From assembly GCA_910586505.1 (NCBI GenBank), contig CAJUGV010000012.1, positions 1-57,937 on the forward strand: 57,937 bases of DNA. Reading direction: 5' to 3'. Position 1 is the first letter of the stretch, and the number at the start of each line of letters is the position of its first letter. The stretch comes from an uncultured Paraprevotella sp. GTDB taxonomy: Bacteria > Bacteroidota > Bacteroidia > Bacteroidales > Bacteroidaceae. The position numbers were made by a program, and so were the translations under genes. Shown one piece after another: positions 43,968 to 52,767 of this stretch. The notes below the pieces were generated by a model. The model had not been told where the DNA came from, made no database searches, and saw nothing but the letters and a program-made list of their open reading frames with translations.

Positions 43968-44633
43968 ATGAACGATTTTAGGAAATATGCAGTGAAGCAT
44001 CTGGGGCTGAGCAGTCAGACCTTGGATGATGTAGTGAGTGCGCAGAATCAGTATCTCAATCCTTATATCTTGGAAGAGCGCCAGCTTAATGTGACGCAGA
44101 TGGATGTATTCTCCCGCCTGATGATGGACCGCATCATTTTTCTCGGTACGCAGATTGATGACTACACGGCCAATACCTTGCAAGCCCAGTTGCTCTACCT
44201 GGATTCTGTAGATCCGGGAAAAGACGTGTCGATTTATATCAATTCGCCCGGCGGCTCGGTTTATGCAGGATTGGGCATCTACGATACTATGCAGTTTATC
44301 AGCAGCCCTGTGGCTACAATTTGTACGGGGATGGCTGCTTCCATGGCGGCTGTTTTGCTGGTAGCCGGTGCGGAAGGCAAACGTTCTGCGCTGACGCATA
44401 GCCGTGTGATGATACATCAGCCGATGGGCGGAGCACAAGGACAGGCTTCCGACATTGAGATAACAGTTCGTGAGATACAGAAATTGAAGAAAGAGCTTTA
44501 TACCATTATCGCCGAGCATTCTCATACCGATTTTGACAAGGTATGGGCGGATTCCGACCGCGATTATTGGATGACAGCTGAGGAAGCCCGGGATTATGGT
44601 ATGATAGACAATGTATTAATACGTAAGAAATAA
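43968..44633 (+). CDS. clpP: ATP-dependent Clp protease proteolytic subunit
   Basis: The serine peptidase chamber of ClpXP. With the ATG at 43968 it has 221 residues. The triad residues are Ser125 in GMAASMAAV, His150 in RVMIHQPMG, and an Asp in the late helix region. INSPGGSVYAG at 91-101 is the family signature. An ATG at 43893 is in frame but lies inside the terminator hairpin and would encode an unrelated extension, so it is rejected. clpX follows after two bases. Confidence 0.95.
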   Translation: MNDFRKYAVKHLGLSSQTLDDVVSAQNQYLNPYILEERQLNVTQMDVFSRLMMDRIIFLGTQIDDYTANTLQAQLLYLDSVDPGKDVSIYINSPGGSVYAGLGIYDTMQFISSPVATICTGMAASMAAVLLVAGAEGKRSALTHSRVMIHQPMGGAQGQASDIEITVREIQKLKKELYTIIAEHSHTDFDKVWADSDRDYWMTAEEARDYGMIDNVLIRKK

Positions 44634-44635
44634 GG

Positions 44636-45865
44636 ATGAAGAAAGCATGTTCTTTTTGCGGGCGGGCCGAGCGTGACGTGTCACTGCTCATAACAGGTAT
44701 GAATGGCTTTATATGCGGCGATTGTGTGCAGCAGGCTTACCGGATAGTGGAAGATTCGATGCGGGCTGATCATGCCGGCAATGAAGGGCTTGGCTTTGAA
44801 CTGGCCGATTTGCCTAAGCCCCGTGACATCAAGGCTTATCTGGACCAGTATGTGATTGGGCAGGATGACGCCAAGCGCAATCTGGCCGTAGCCGTGTACA
44901 ATCATTATAAAAGACTGGCGCAGCAGGCAACGGAGGATGGTGTGGAGATAGAGAAGTCCAATATCATCATGGTGGGTAGTACCGGAACGGGAAAGACGCT
45001 GCTGGCGCGTACCATTGCTAAGTTGCTGCACGTTCCTTTCACGATAGTGGATGCTACGGTATTTACCGAAGCCGGCTATGTGGGAGAAGATGTGGAAAGC
45101 ATTCTCTCACGCCTGTTGCAGGTGGCCGATTATAATGTGCAGGCGGCTCAGCGCGGTATTGTCTTTATAGATGAGATAGACAAGATCGCCCGCAAGAGCG
45201 ATAATCCTTCCATTACGCGTGATGTGAGCGGAGAGGGCGTGCAGCAGGGGCTTCTGAAATTGCTGGAAGGATCGATGGTTAACGTGCCCCCCAAGGGAGG
45301 ACGCAAACATCCCGATCAGGAATATATCCATGTGGATACGCGTAACATCCTGTTTATATGCGGAGGGGCTTTCGATGGAATTGAAAAGAAGATAGCCCAG
45401 CGTATGAATACCCGCGTGGTGGGTTACAACTCAGTGCAGAATTTGCAGCAGATTGATAAGTCGAACCTGATGAAGTATATTCTTCCGCAAGATTTGAAAT
45501 CGTTCGGACTGATACCGGAGATTATAGGCCGTCTGCCTGTGCTGACTTACCTGAATCCTCTTGACCGCAAAGCGTTACGAAGTATTCTGACAGAACCTAA
45601 GAATTCTATTGTGAAGCAGCAGGTGAAGCTTTTTGAAATGGATGGTATAAAGTTGTCGTTTGACGACGATACGTTGGAGTATATCGTGGACAAGGCCATG
45701 GAATATAATCTCGGTGCGCGAGGGTTGCGGTCTATCATGGAAAGTATCATGATTGATGCCATGTTTGAAGTGCCGTCCAAGAATGTGAAGACTTTTAAAG
45801 TAACGCTGGATTATGCCAAGAAACAGCTGGAGAAAGCCAACCTCGCAGGGGTGAATGCCGGCTGA
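44636..45865 (+). CDS. clpX: ATP-dependent Clp protease ATPase subunit ClpX
   Basis: A AAA+ unfoldase that feeds substrates to ClpP. The 409-residue protein starts with a zinc-binding domain (Cys5 and Cys8 in CSFCGRAE, then a second pair in FICGDC). The ATPase domain has Walker A GSTGTGKT, Walker B IVFIDEIDKIA, the pore loop GYVGED, sensor 2 GARGLRSIMES, and a C-terminal domain. Two bases separate it from clpP. Confidence 0.97.
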   Translation: MKKACSFCGRAERDVSLLITGMNGFICGDCVQQAYRIVEDSMRADHAGNEGLGFELADLPKPRDIKAYLDQYVIGQDDAKRNLAVAVYNHYKRLAQQATEDGVEIEKSNIIMVGSTGTGKTLLARTIAKLLHVPFTIVDATVFTEAGYVGEDVESILSRLLQVADYNVQAAQRGIVFIDEIDKIARKSDNPSITRDVSGEGVQQGLLKLLEGSMVNVPPKGGRKHPDQEYIHVDTRNILFICGGAFDGIEKKIAQRMNTRVVGYNSVQNLQQIDKSNLMKYILPQDLKSFGLIPEIIGRLPVLTYLNPLDRKALRSILTEPKNSIVKQQVKLFEMDGIKLSFDDDTLEYIVDKAMEYNLGARGLRSIMESIMIDAMFEVPSKNVKTFKVTLDYAKKQLEKANLAGVNAG

Positions 45866-45930
45866 ATCGGAACTGTAAGACGGGCTGAGGGTTAAGAAAT
45901 GATGAAATCCCGAAAATAGTTTCCCGATAA

Positions 45931-45963
45931 TTTGCAAATATGAGGTATTTGTTTATAACTTTG
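45931..45963 (+). promoter_or_regulatory. promoter of the second recQ gene
   Basis: TTTG at 45931-45934, a 21-base spacer and TAACTTTG at 45956-45963 match the Bacteroides consensus. The ATG is 52 bases further on. Confidence 0.7.
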
Positions 45964-46014
45964 TTAGGAGAACAATACTTGACCTAAATTTGATTTTATC
46001 GGAAAACTATTAAT

Positions 46015-48198
46015 ATGGATGAGATGATGAATTTGATAGAGCCTCTAAAGCGGTATTTTGGCTTTGAAACCTTTAAGGGGGATCAGGAAGCTATCATACG
46101 TAGCGTGCTGGAGGGGAAGGACACGTTTGTGCTGATGCCGACCGGCGGAGGTAAGTCTCTATGCTATCAGTTGCCGTCTTTGCTTATGGAAGGAACGGCG
46201 ATAGTCATATCGCCGTTAATCGCTTTGATGAAGAATCAGGTGGATGCCATAAGGGCTGTGTGCGGTGAGGACGGTGTTGCTCATTACTTGAATTCATCTC
46301 TTAATAAAGGAGCGGTGGATATGGTCAAGCGTGATATTATGCGCGGAGAGACCAAACTGCTCTATGTGGCCCCGGAATCTCTGACAAAAGAGGAGAATGT
46401 GGATTTTCTCCGTAGCGTGAAGATTTCGTTTTATGCGGTGGATGAAGCGCATTGTATTTCGGAGTGGGGACATGATTTTCGTCCGGAATACAGGCGGATT
46501 CGTCCTATCATCAATGAAATCGGTTCTGCACCTGTGATTGCGCTAACTGCAACGGCTACCGATAAGGTGCGTGGAGATATCAAGAAAAATCTGGGAATGG
46601 CGGACGCCGTGGAGTTCAAGAGCTCCTTTAATCGCCCGAACCTGTATTATGAGGTGCGCAACAAGACCAAGAATGTAGATAAGGATATCATTAAATTCAT
46701 TAAGCAGCGTCCGGGAAAGAGCGGTATTATTTATGCTCTCAGCCGTAAGAAAGTTGAAGAATTGGCGGAGATATTAAGGGCGAATGATATCAATGCAAGG
46801 GCGTATCATGCTGGAATGGATTCGGCTACACGCTCGCAGACGCAGGATGATTTTATTATGGAACGTATCGATGTGATAGTGGCTACTATTGCTTTCGGTA
46901 TGGGTATCGATAAGCCTGACGTGCGTTTTGTTATTCATTATGATATACCGAAGAGCCTTGAAGGATATTATCAGGAAACAGGCAGAGGGGGACGAGACGG
47001 AGGAGAAGGGTTGTGTATTACTTATTATACATATAAGGATCTTCAGAAGTTGGAGAAATTTATGGAGGGAAAACCTGTGGCCGAACAGGATATTGGTCGG
47101 CAACTTCTGTCTGAGACTGCGGCTTATGCGGAGTCTTCCGTATGTCGCCGTAAGTTTCTGCTGCATTACTTCGGTGAGGAATATCATAAGGAGAATTGTG
47201 GAAATTGTGATAACTGTTTACATCCCAAAAAGAAGGTGGAGGCAAAGAGTTTGTTGAGCGATCTGCTGGAAGTGGTACAGGCTGTAAAAGAGAACTTTAA
47301 GGCGGATTATATTATAGATGTGTTGACTGGGAAAGAAACAGATGAAGTTCTTGCTCACAAGCATGCGGATTTGGATTGTTTTGGATGTGGTGACGAGCAT
47401 GAAGATAAGTTTTGGAATGCCGTAATTCGACAAGCCCTGATTGCCGGCTATCTGGAGAAAGAGATAGAGAACTATGGGATATTGAAGATGACAGCCCAAG
47501 GGCGCAAGTTTCTGAAGAAACCGGTATCTTTTATGGTTTCTGAGGATAATGAATTTGATGAAGATAGCGATGATACGGTAGGTCGTTCTGGCGGAGGAAC
47601 GGGGGCGATTGATCCGGCACTGTTTAACGCATTGCTTGATCTGAGAAAGAAAATGTCTAAGAAATTAAACGTTCCTCCTTATGTCATATTCCAGGATCCG
47701 TCGTTGGAGGCTATGGCTACGATGTATCCGATAAGCATAGAGGAGTTGCAGAATATCCCTGGAGTAGGGGCCGGAAAGGCGAAGCGTTACGGAACAGAAT
47801 TCTGTAAGTTGATACATCAATATTGTGTAGAATATGAAATAGAACGTCCCGAAGAACTTCGGGTGCGTACAGTGGCCAATAAATCGAAGCTGAAAGTAGG
47901 AATTATTCAAAGTATTGACCGTAAGGTGGCTTTGGATGATATCGCTTCGGTGAAAGGTATTGATTTTAATGAGCTGCTTGACGAAATAGAAGCTATTGTA
48001 TATTCCGGTACGAAATTGAATATTGATTACTTCCTCAACGAGGTTATGGATGAAGACCATTTGCTGGATATTTACGATTATTTTAAAGAATCTGAGACAG
48101 ACAGTCTGGCAGAGGCGATGGATGAACTGGGCGAAGACTATACGGAAGAGGAAATACGTCTTGTCAGGATCAAGTTTATTTCTGAAATGGCAAATTAA
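46015..48198 (+). CDS. recQ: ATP-dependent DNA helicase RecQ (full-length form)
   Basis: A 3'-5' helicase for recombination and stalled-fork repair. The 727-residue protein has Walker A MPTGGGKS at 41-48, DEAH at 143-146, motif VI QETGRGGRDGG, and the zinc-binding cluster (Cys in SSVCRRKF and CGNCDNC) directly after the helicase core. A winged-helix RQC region follows, then an HRDC domain around 535-610 (LLDLRKKMSKKLNVPPYVIF) and an acidic C-terminal extension of about 110 residues. It has its own promoter and differs in layout from the recQ beside recJ. Confidence 0.96.
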   Translation: MDEMMNLIEPLKRYFGFETFKGDQEAIIRSVLEGKDTFVLMPTGGGKSLCYQLPSLLMEGTAIVISPLIALMKNQVDAIRAVCGEDGVAHYLNSSLNKGAVDMVKRDIMRGETKLLYVAPESLTKEENVDFLRSVKISFYAVDEAHCISEWGHDFRPEYRRIRPIINEIGSAPVIALTATATDKVRGDIKKNLGMADAVEFKSSFNRPNLYYEVRNKTKNVDKDIIKFIKQRPGKSGIIYALSRKKVEELAEILRANDINARAYHAGMDSATRSQTQDDFIMERIDVIVATIAFGMGIDKPDVRFVIHYDIPKSLEGYYQETGRGGRDGGEGLCITYYTYKDLQKLEKFMEGKPVAEQDIGRQLLSETAAYAESSVCRRKFLLHYFGEEYHKENCGNCDNCLHPKKKVEAKSLLSDLLEVVQAVKENFKADYIIDVLTGKETDEVLAHKHADLDCFGCGDEHEDKFWNAVIRQALIAGYLEKEIENYGILKMTAQGRKFLKKPVSFMVSEDNEFDEDSDDTVGRSGGGTGAIDPALFNALLDLRKKMSKKLNVPPYVIFQDPSLEAMATMYPISIEELQNIPGVGAGKAKRYGTEFCKLIHQYCVEYEIERPEELRVRTVANKSKLKVGIIQSIDRKVALDDIASVKGIDFNELLDEIEAIVYSGTKLNIDYFLNEVMDEDHLLDIYDYFKESETDSLAEAMDELGEDYTEEEIRLVRIKFISEMAN

Positions 48199-48309
48199 TG
48201 TTGTAATGGCCCTTTGGCGTTTCGTGTTCGGAGGAGTGAAACAGCCTCTGATATTCTTTGTGGTATAAATCTGTTGAAGTTGTTTTAACTAAGAGGCAGA
48301 AGAGGGAAG

Positions 48310-48348
48310 TCGCCTGCATCATCTTCACTTTGATGTGGGTGTCTTTTT
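48310..48348 (+). terminator. possible terminator between recQ and guaB
   Basis: GCATCA pairs with TGATGT and flanking C/G bases extend the stem with a mismatch, followed by GTCTTTTT. It is weaker than the others. Confidence 0.45.
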
Positions 48349-48392
48349 ATCACAAAAAAAATAAAAAACAACGGTATTCTAATAAAAATGCG

Positions 48393-48400
48393 TATATTTG
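48393..48400 (+). promoter_or_regulatory. -7 box of guaB
   Basis: TATATTTG matches TAnnTTTG. The predicted transcript start near 48407 excludes the in-frame ATG at 48398 and supports the ATG at 48422. Confidence 0.6.
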
Positions 48401-48421
48401 CATGCAATAAATTTAAAGCCT

Positions 48422-49900
48422 ATGTCATCATTTATTGCAGACAAAATTGTAATGGATGGATTAACTTACGATGATGTATTGTTAATTCCCGCTTATTCAG
48501 AAGTATTACCACGTACAGTGGAGTTGACTACGAAGTTTTCCCGTAATATAGAATTGAAAGTGCCGTTTGTAACGGCGGCGATGGATACGGTAACCGAAGC
48601 TCCTATGGCTATTGCCATAGCGCGTGAAGGCGGAATTGGTGTGATTCATAAGAATATGTCCATTGAGGAACAAGCGCGTCAGGTGGCAATTGTGAAGCGT
48701 GCAGAAAATGGTATGATTTATGATCCTGTGACAATTAAACGTGGACGTACTGTCGCTGATGCGCTTAATATAATGGCTGAGTATCATATCGGTGGTATTC
48801 CGGTGGTAGATGATGACAAGAAATTGGTGGGGATCGTTACCAACCGTGATTTACGTTTTGAGCAAAATCCCGACCGTAAGATAGATGAAGTAATGACTTC
48901 TGAGAATTTGGTTACTACGCATATGCAAACAGATCTTTCTGCAGCTGCCAAAATCTTACAGGAAAATAAAATAGAGAAACTTCCGGTTGTGGATAAGGAA
49001 GGTCGTCTTGTAGGGCTTATTACTTATAAGGATATCACAAAAGCTAAGGATAAACCGATGGCCTGTAAGGATGAGAAAGGACGTTTGCGTGTGGCTGCCG
49101 GAGTAGGTGTGACGGCAGACACGTTGGATCGTATGCGTGCTTTGGTTGATGCCGGAGCTGATGCAATCATAATTGATACTGCACACGGACATTCAAAATA
49201 TGTGATAGAGAAGCTAAAAGCAGCTAAAGCGGAGTTTCCGGGCGTGGATATTGTAGTGGGTAATGTGGCGACAGGTGAGGCAGCCAAAATGTTGGTTGAA
49301 GCTGGTGCCGATGGTGTAAAAGTAGGTATTGGTCCTGGTTCTATTTGTACGACTCGAGTTGTGGCAGGCGTGGGAGTGCCGCAGTTATCTGCTATTTATG
49401 ATGTTGCCAGTGCTTTGGAGGGAACAGGTGTTCCTTTGATTGCTGACGGTGGTTTGCGTTACTCCGGAGATGTGGTTAAGGCTTTGGCTGCCGGGGGGTA
49501 TTGTGTGATGATTGGTTCATTGGTTGCTGGGACAGAGGAGTCGCCGGGTGACACTATTATATTTAATGGTCGTAAGTTTAAGTCATATCGCGGTATGGGT
49601 TCTCTAGAGGCGATGGAATGTGGTTCTAAAGACCGTTATTTTCAGGCAAATGTAAAGGATGCGAAGAAATTGGTACCGGAAGGAATTGCTGGGCGTGTGC
49701 CTTATAAAGGTACGGTTCAGGAGGTTATATTCCAACTGATTGGTGGTTTACGTTCAGGGATGGGGTATTGTGGTGCCAATACGATAGAAGAATTGCATCA
49801 GGCTAAATTTGTGAGAATCACAAATGCCGGAGTTTTGGAGAGCCATCCTCATGATGTAACTATTACAAGCGAAGCACCGAATTATAGTCGTCCGGAATGA
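48422..49900 (+). CDS. guaB: IMP dehydrogenase
   Basis: Oxidises IMP to XMP with NAD+, the committing step of GMP synthesis. The 492-residue protein has LTYDDVLLIPAYSEV near the N-terminus, two CBS domains inserted at roughly 95-210, the catalytic Cys309 in GPGSICTTRVV, and the flap region SYRGMGSLEAM. It shares an ATGA overlap with the next gene, a prolyl isomerase, so the operon continues into envelope and repair genes. Confidence 0.97.
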   Translation: MSSFIADKIVMDGLTYDDVLLIPAYSEVLPRTVELTTKFSRNIELKVPFVTAAMDTVTEAPMAIAIAREGGIGVIHKNMSIEEQARQVAIVKRAENGMIYDPVTIKRGRTVADALNIMAEYHIGGIPVVDDDKKLVGIVTNRDLRFEQNPDRKIDEVMTSENLVTTHMQTDLSAAAKILQENKIEKLPVVDKEGRLVGLITYKDITKAKDKPMACKDEKGRLRVAAGVGVTADTLDRMRALVDAGADAIIIDTAHGHSKYVIEKLKAAKAEFPGVDIVVGNVATGEAAKMLVEAGADGVKVGIGPGSICTTRVVAGVGVPQLSAIYDVASALEGTGVPLIADGGLRYSGDVVKALAAGGYCVMIGSLVAGTEESPGDTIIFNGRKFKSYRGMGSLEAMECGSKDRYFQANVKDAKKLVPEGIAGRVPYKGTVQEVIFQLIGGLRSGMGYCGANTIEELHQAKFVRITNAGVLESHPHDVTITSEAPNYSRPE

Positions 49901-51336
49901 AAAATGTGATGAAAGGATTATCATTGTGCTGCGGTATGCTGTGCTTTGCAGGTACTGTGCTTGCTCGAGAACTTGATCCCGTGGTAATGAGAATCAACGG
50001 GAAAGATGTTACCCGTTCGGAGTTTGAGTACAATATCAATAAGAACAACGGGGAAGATGTCGTCGATAAGAAAACAGTTGACGAATATGTGGACTTGTTT
50101 GTCAATTATAAGTTGAAAGTAGAGGCTGCATTAGACGCAAAATATGATACGCTAACTTCTTTTAAGAAAGAATTCAGGTCGTATCGCGACCAGCAGATAC
50201 GTCCCTATTTTGTGTCTCCTGCTCAAGAGGAGAAAGAATTGAGACGCTACTATGATGACATGAAGAAGTCTATCGGTCCTGATGGATTGGTACGTCTTGC
50301 CCATATTATGCTTGTTGTGGAGCAGAAAGCTACTCCGGACGTTCAGGCAAAAGTCAAGGCACGTATAGATTCTATTTATGCAGTTTTGCAGCAAGGTGCG
50401 GATTTTTCAACATTGGCTAAGCAGCATTCAGATGATAAAGGTTCTGCTGTGCATGGTGGCGACTTGGGAGGGTGGTATGCCAAGGGGCAGACTATGAAAG
50501 AATTTGAAGAGGTGGTTTTTTCATTGAATAAAGGCGAACTGTCGAAAGTCTTTCAGACTCCAATGGGGTATCATATCGTGTATATGAAGGATCGGAAGCA
50601 ACTGGAACCCTATGAATCTTTGAAGCCGCAGTTGCAGACTTTTTTGGAAAGTCGTGGCCTAAAGGAGCGCATAGCATCTGTTACAATTGATTCTTTGGTG
50701 AGGAATTCTTCTGGTCGGTTGCAGGAAGAAGATGTAATAGCTCGGAAAACAAAAGAACTTTGCGATGCAGACGAGGAACTGAAATATTTGATTCAGGAAT
50801 ATCATGATGGTCTTCTTTTATATGAGATAAGTACGCGTGAAGTTTGGGAAAAAGCAGCAAGGGATACAGCTGGGTTGGAAGCTTATTTCAAAGCGAACAA
50901 ATCGGATTACAAATGGGATGCTCCACGTTATAGAGGTGTGGTTTATCATTGTAAAGACAAGGATTTGGTTAAAAAAGTGCGGGATCTGTTGAAATCGAAA
51001 GAGGAAGATCAATGGATCGATGCTTTGCGTGCTTCCTTTAATCAGGATTCTGTAAAACAGATCAGAGTGGAGAAGAATCTATTTAAAAAAGGAGATAATG
51101 CTTTTGTTGACCATATAATTTTTAAGGAAAAGACAACTCCTAAAGCTCTGGAGTCTTATCCTTATACGGCAGTGTTTGGTAAGAAATTGAGTAAGCCTAA
51201 AACATGGACAGATGTACGTGGAGAAGTCATATCAGATTATCAAGCTGCTTGTGAAGCCGATTTCGTAAGAAAGTTGCGTGAAACCTATAAGGTTGAAATA
51301 TACAAAGAGGTTTTAAATACGGTTAATAAACATTGA
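49897..51336 (+). CDS. periplasmic peptidyl-prolyl isomerase with PpiC (parvulin) domain
   Basis: An exported folding factor of 479 residues. The signal peptide ends near GTVLARE. The parvulin domain covers about 128-232, from VRLAHIMLVVEQ to GYHIVYMKDR, with FSTLAKQHSDDKGSA and GGDLGGW inside. The N-terminal and C-terminal helical parts are SurA-like chaperone regions. Its ATG overlaps the guaB stop, and a second related isomerase follows 48 bases later. It is expected to help outer-membrane protein assembly; the division of work between the two is unknown. Confidence 0.88.
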   Translation: MKNVMKGLSLCCGMLCFAGTVLARELDPVVMRINGKDVTRSEFEYNINKNNGEDVVDKKTVDEYVDLFVNYKLKVEAALDAKYDTLTSFKKEFRSYRDQQIRPYFVSPAQEEKELRRYYDDMKKSIGPDGLVRLAHIMLVVEQKATPDVQAKVKARIDSIYAVLQQGADFSTLAKQHSDDKGSAVHGGDLGGWYAKGQTMKEFEEVVFSLNKGELSKVFQTPMGYHIVYMKDRKQLEPYESLKPQLQTFLESRGLKERIASVTIDSLVRNSSGRLQEEDVIARKTKELCDADEELKYLIQEYHDGLLLYEISTREVWEKAARDTAGLEAYFKANKSDYKWDAPRYRGVVYHCKDKDLVKKVRDLLKSKEEDQWIDALRASFNQDSVKQIRVEKNLFKKGDNAFVDHIIFKEKTTPKALESYPYTAVFGKKLSKPKTWTDVRGEVISDYQAACEADFVRKLRETYKVEIYKEVLNTVNKH

Positions 51337-51384
51337 TGCGTACATGGATAGCATTATCTTCGTAGACGTTTATAATAAGTAGAT

Positions 51385-52767
51385 ATGAGTCTTTTTAAAA
51401 AATTATTATATACATTTGTGTTCCTTTTCGGAGGAATGCAAATGTATTTGTTTGCGCAGAGTCCGAGTAATGTTGTGGATGAAGTTATATGGGTGGTAGG
51501 CGATGAGGCTATTTTACGCTCTGATGTAGAAGCCGCACGGATGGAATTCGGATCAAATATTACCGGAAATCCTTATTGTGTTATTCCAGAACAATTAGCT
51601 GTGCAAAAGTTGTTTTTGCATCAGGCTCAACTGGATAGTGTGGAGGTTGATAATTCTCAGATTTCGGCTAGTATGGAAGCGCGCTTGAGTGAATTGGTTA
51701 TGCGTGCAGGTTCTAAAGAGAAACTGGAAGAGTATTATCATAAAACAATGACCCAGATTCGTGAGATGATGTTCGAATCGCTTAAGGAGCAATATACTGT
51801 TCAGAAAGTGCGTGGGAGCCTGACTTCCGACATTAAAGTGACACCAGCAGAAGTGCGTCGTTATTTTAAGGATGTGCCGGAGGACAGTCTTCCATGGATT
51901 CCCGATCAGATGGAGGTTCAGATTATAACTCAACAACCTCGAATTCCACAGGAAGAGATAGAGCGTGTGAAGTCAGAACTTCGTGATTACACAGAACGTG
52001 TGAATAATGGAGAGTCTTCTTTTTCTACTTTGGCAATTTTGTATTCTGAGGATCCCGGTTCTGCCCGTTATGGTGGTGAAATGCCTGATTATGTAGGTCG
52101 TGGAGAGCTTGATCCCGCTTTTGCTAATGTGGCATTCAGTCTGACTGATCCGAAAAAGATATCCAAAGTAGTGGAATCGGAGTACGGTTTTCATATAATC
52201 CAACTGGTGGATAAGCGCGGTGATAAAGTCAAGGTTCGTCATATCTTGCGTAAACCGAAATTAGCTCAGTCTGATATAGATACGACAATGGTGCGTATGG
52301 ATTCCATTGCTGAAGATATTCGTAAAGCGAAGTATACATTTGATGAAGCTACAGTTTATTTGTCGGATGACAAAGACAGTAGAAATAACAGAGGGCTTAT
52401 GACTAACGTGAAGGTTGATCAGGCTACTGGTGAACAGATCAGAACTTCACGGTTTCAGTTACAGGAGTTACCGGCTGAAGTCGCAAAAGTTGTTTCTACA
52501 ATGAAGACTGGTGAGATATCCAATCCTTTCTTGATGGTGAATTCGAAGGGTAAGGAAGTGTGTGCTGTGGTGAAATTAAAAACACACATTAAAGCGCACA
52601 GGGCCTCTATGTCGGAAGATTTTCAGGTGTTGAAAGATGTTGTCATGGCTAAGATGCAAGAACAACGCATTGATCAATGGATAAAGGATAAGCAAAAGGT
52701 CACCTATATACGAATAAACGACGGGTGGAGTAATTGTGAATTTGAATATCCCGGATGGATAAAATGA
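51385..52767 (+). CDS. surA: SurA-like periplasmic peptidyl-prolyl isomerase
   Basis: A 460-residue exported chaperone for outer-membrane proteins. A signal peptide ends near MYLFAQS. NVVDEVIWVVGDEAILRSDV is the SurA-type N-terminal strand (quoted here in full at 20 residues). The first parvulin domain spans about 175-275 (FSTLAILYSEDPGSARYGGE, GFHIIQLVDK). A second, weaker one covers about 280-390, with VRHILRKPK and SRNNRGLM. Its stop overlaps the start of the OstA-like gene. The symbol is by similarity. Confidence 0.88.
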   Translation: MSLFKKLLYTFVFLFGGMQMYLFAQSPSNVVDEVIWVVGDEAILRSDVEAARMEFGSNITGNPYCVIPEQLAVQKLFLHQAQLDSVEVDNSQISASMEARLSELVMRAGSKEKLEEYYHKTMTQIREMMFESLKEQYTVQKVRGSLTSDIKVTPAEVRRYFKDVPEDSLPWIPDQMEVQIITQQPRIPQEEIERVKSELRDYTERVNNGESSFSTLAILYSEDPGSARYGGEMPDYVGRGELDPAFANVAFSLTDPKKISKVVESEYGFHIIQLVDKRGDKVKVRHILRKPKLAQSDIDTTMVRMDSIAEDIRKAKYTFDEATVYLSDDKDSRNNRGLMTNVKVDQATGEQIRTSRFQLQELPAEVAKVVSTMKTGEISNPFLMVNSKGKEVCAVVKLKTHIKAHRASMSEDFQVLKDVVMAKMQEQRIDQWIKDKQKVTYIRINDGWSNCEFEYPGWIK

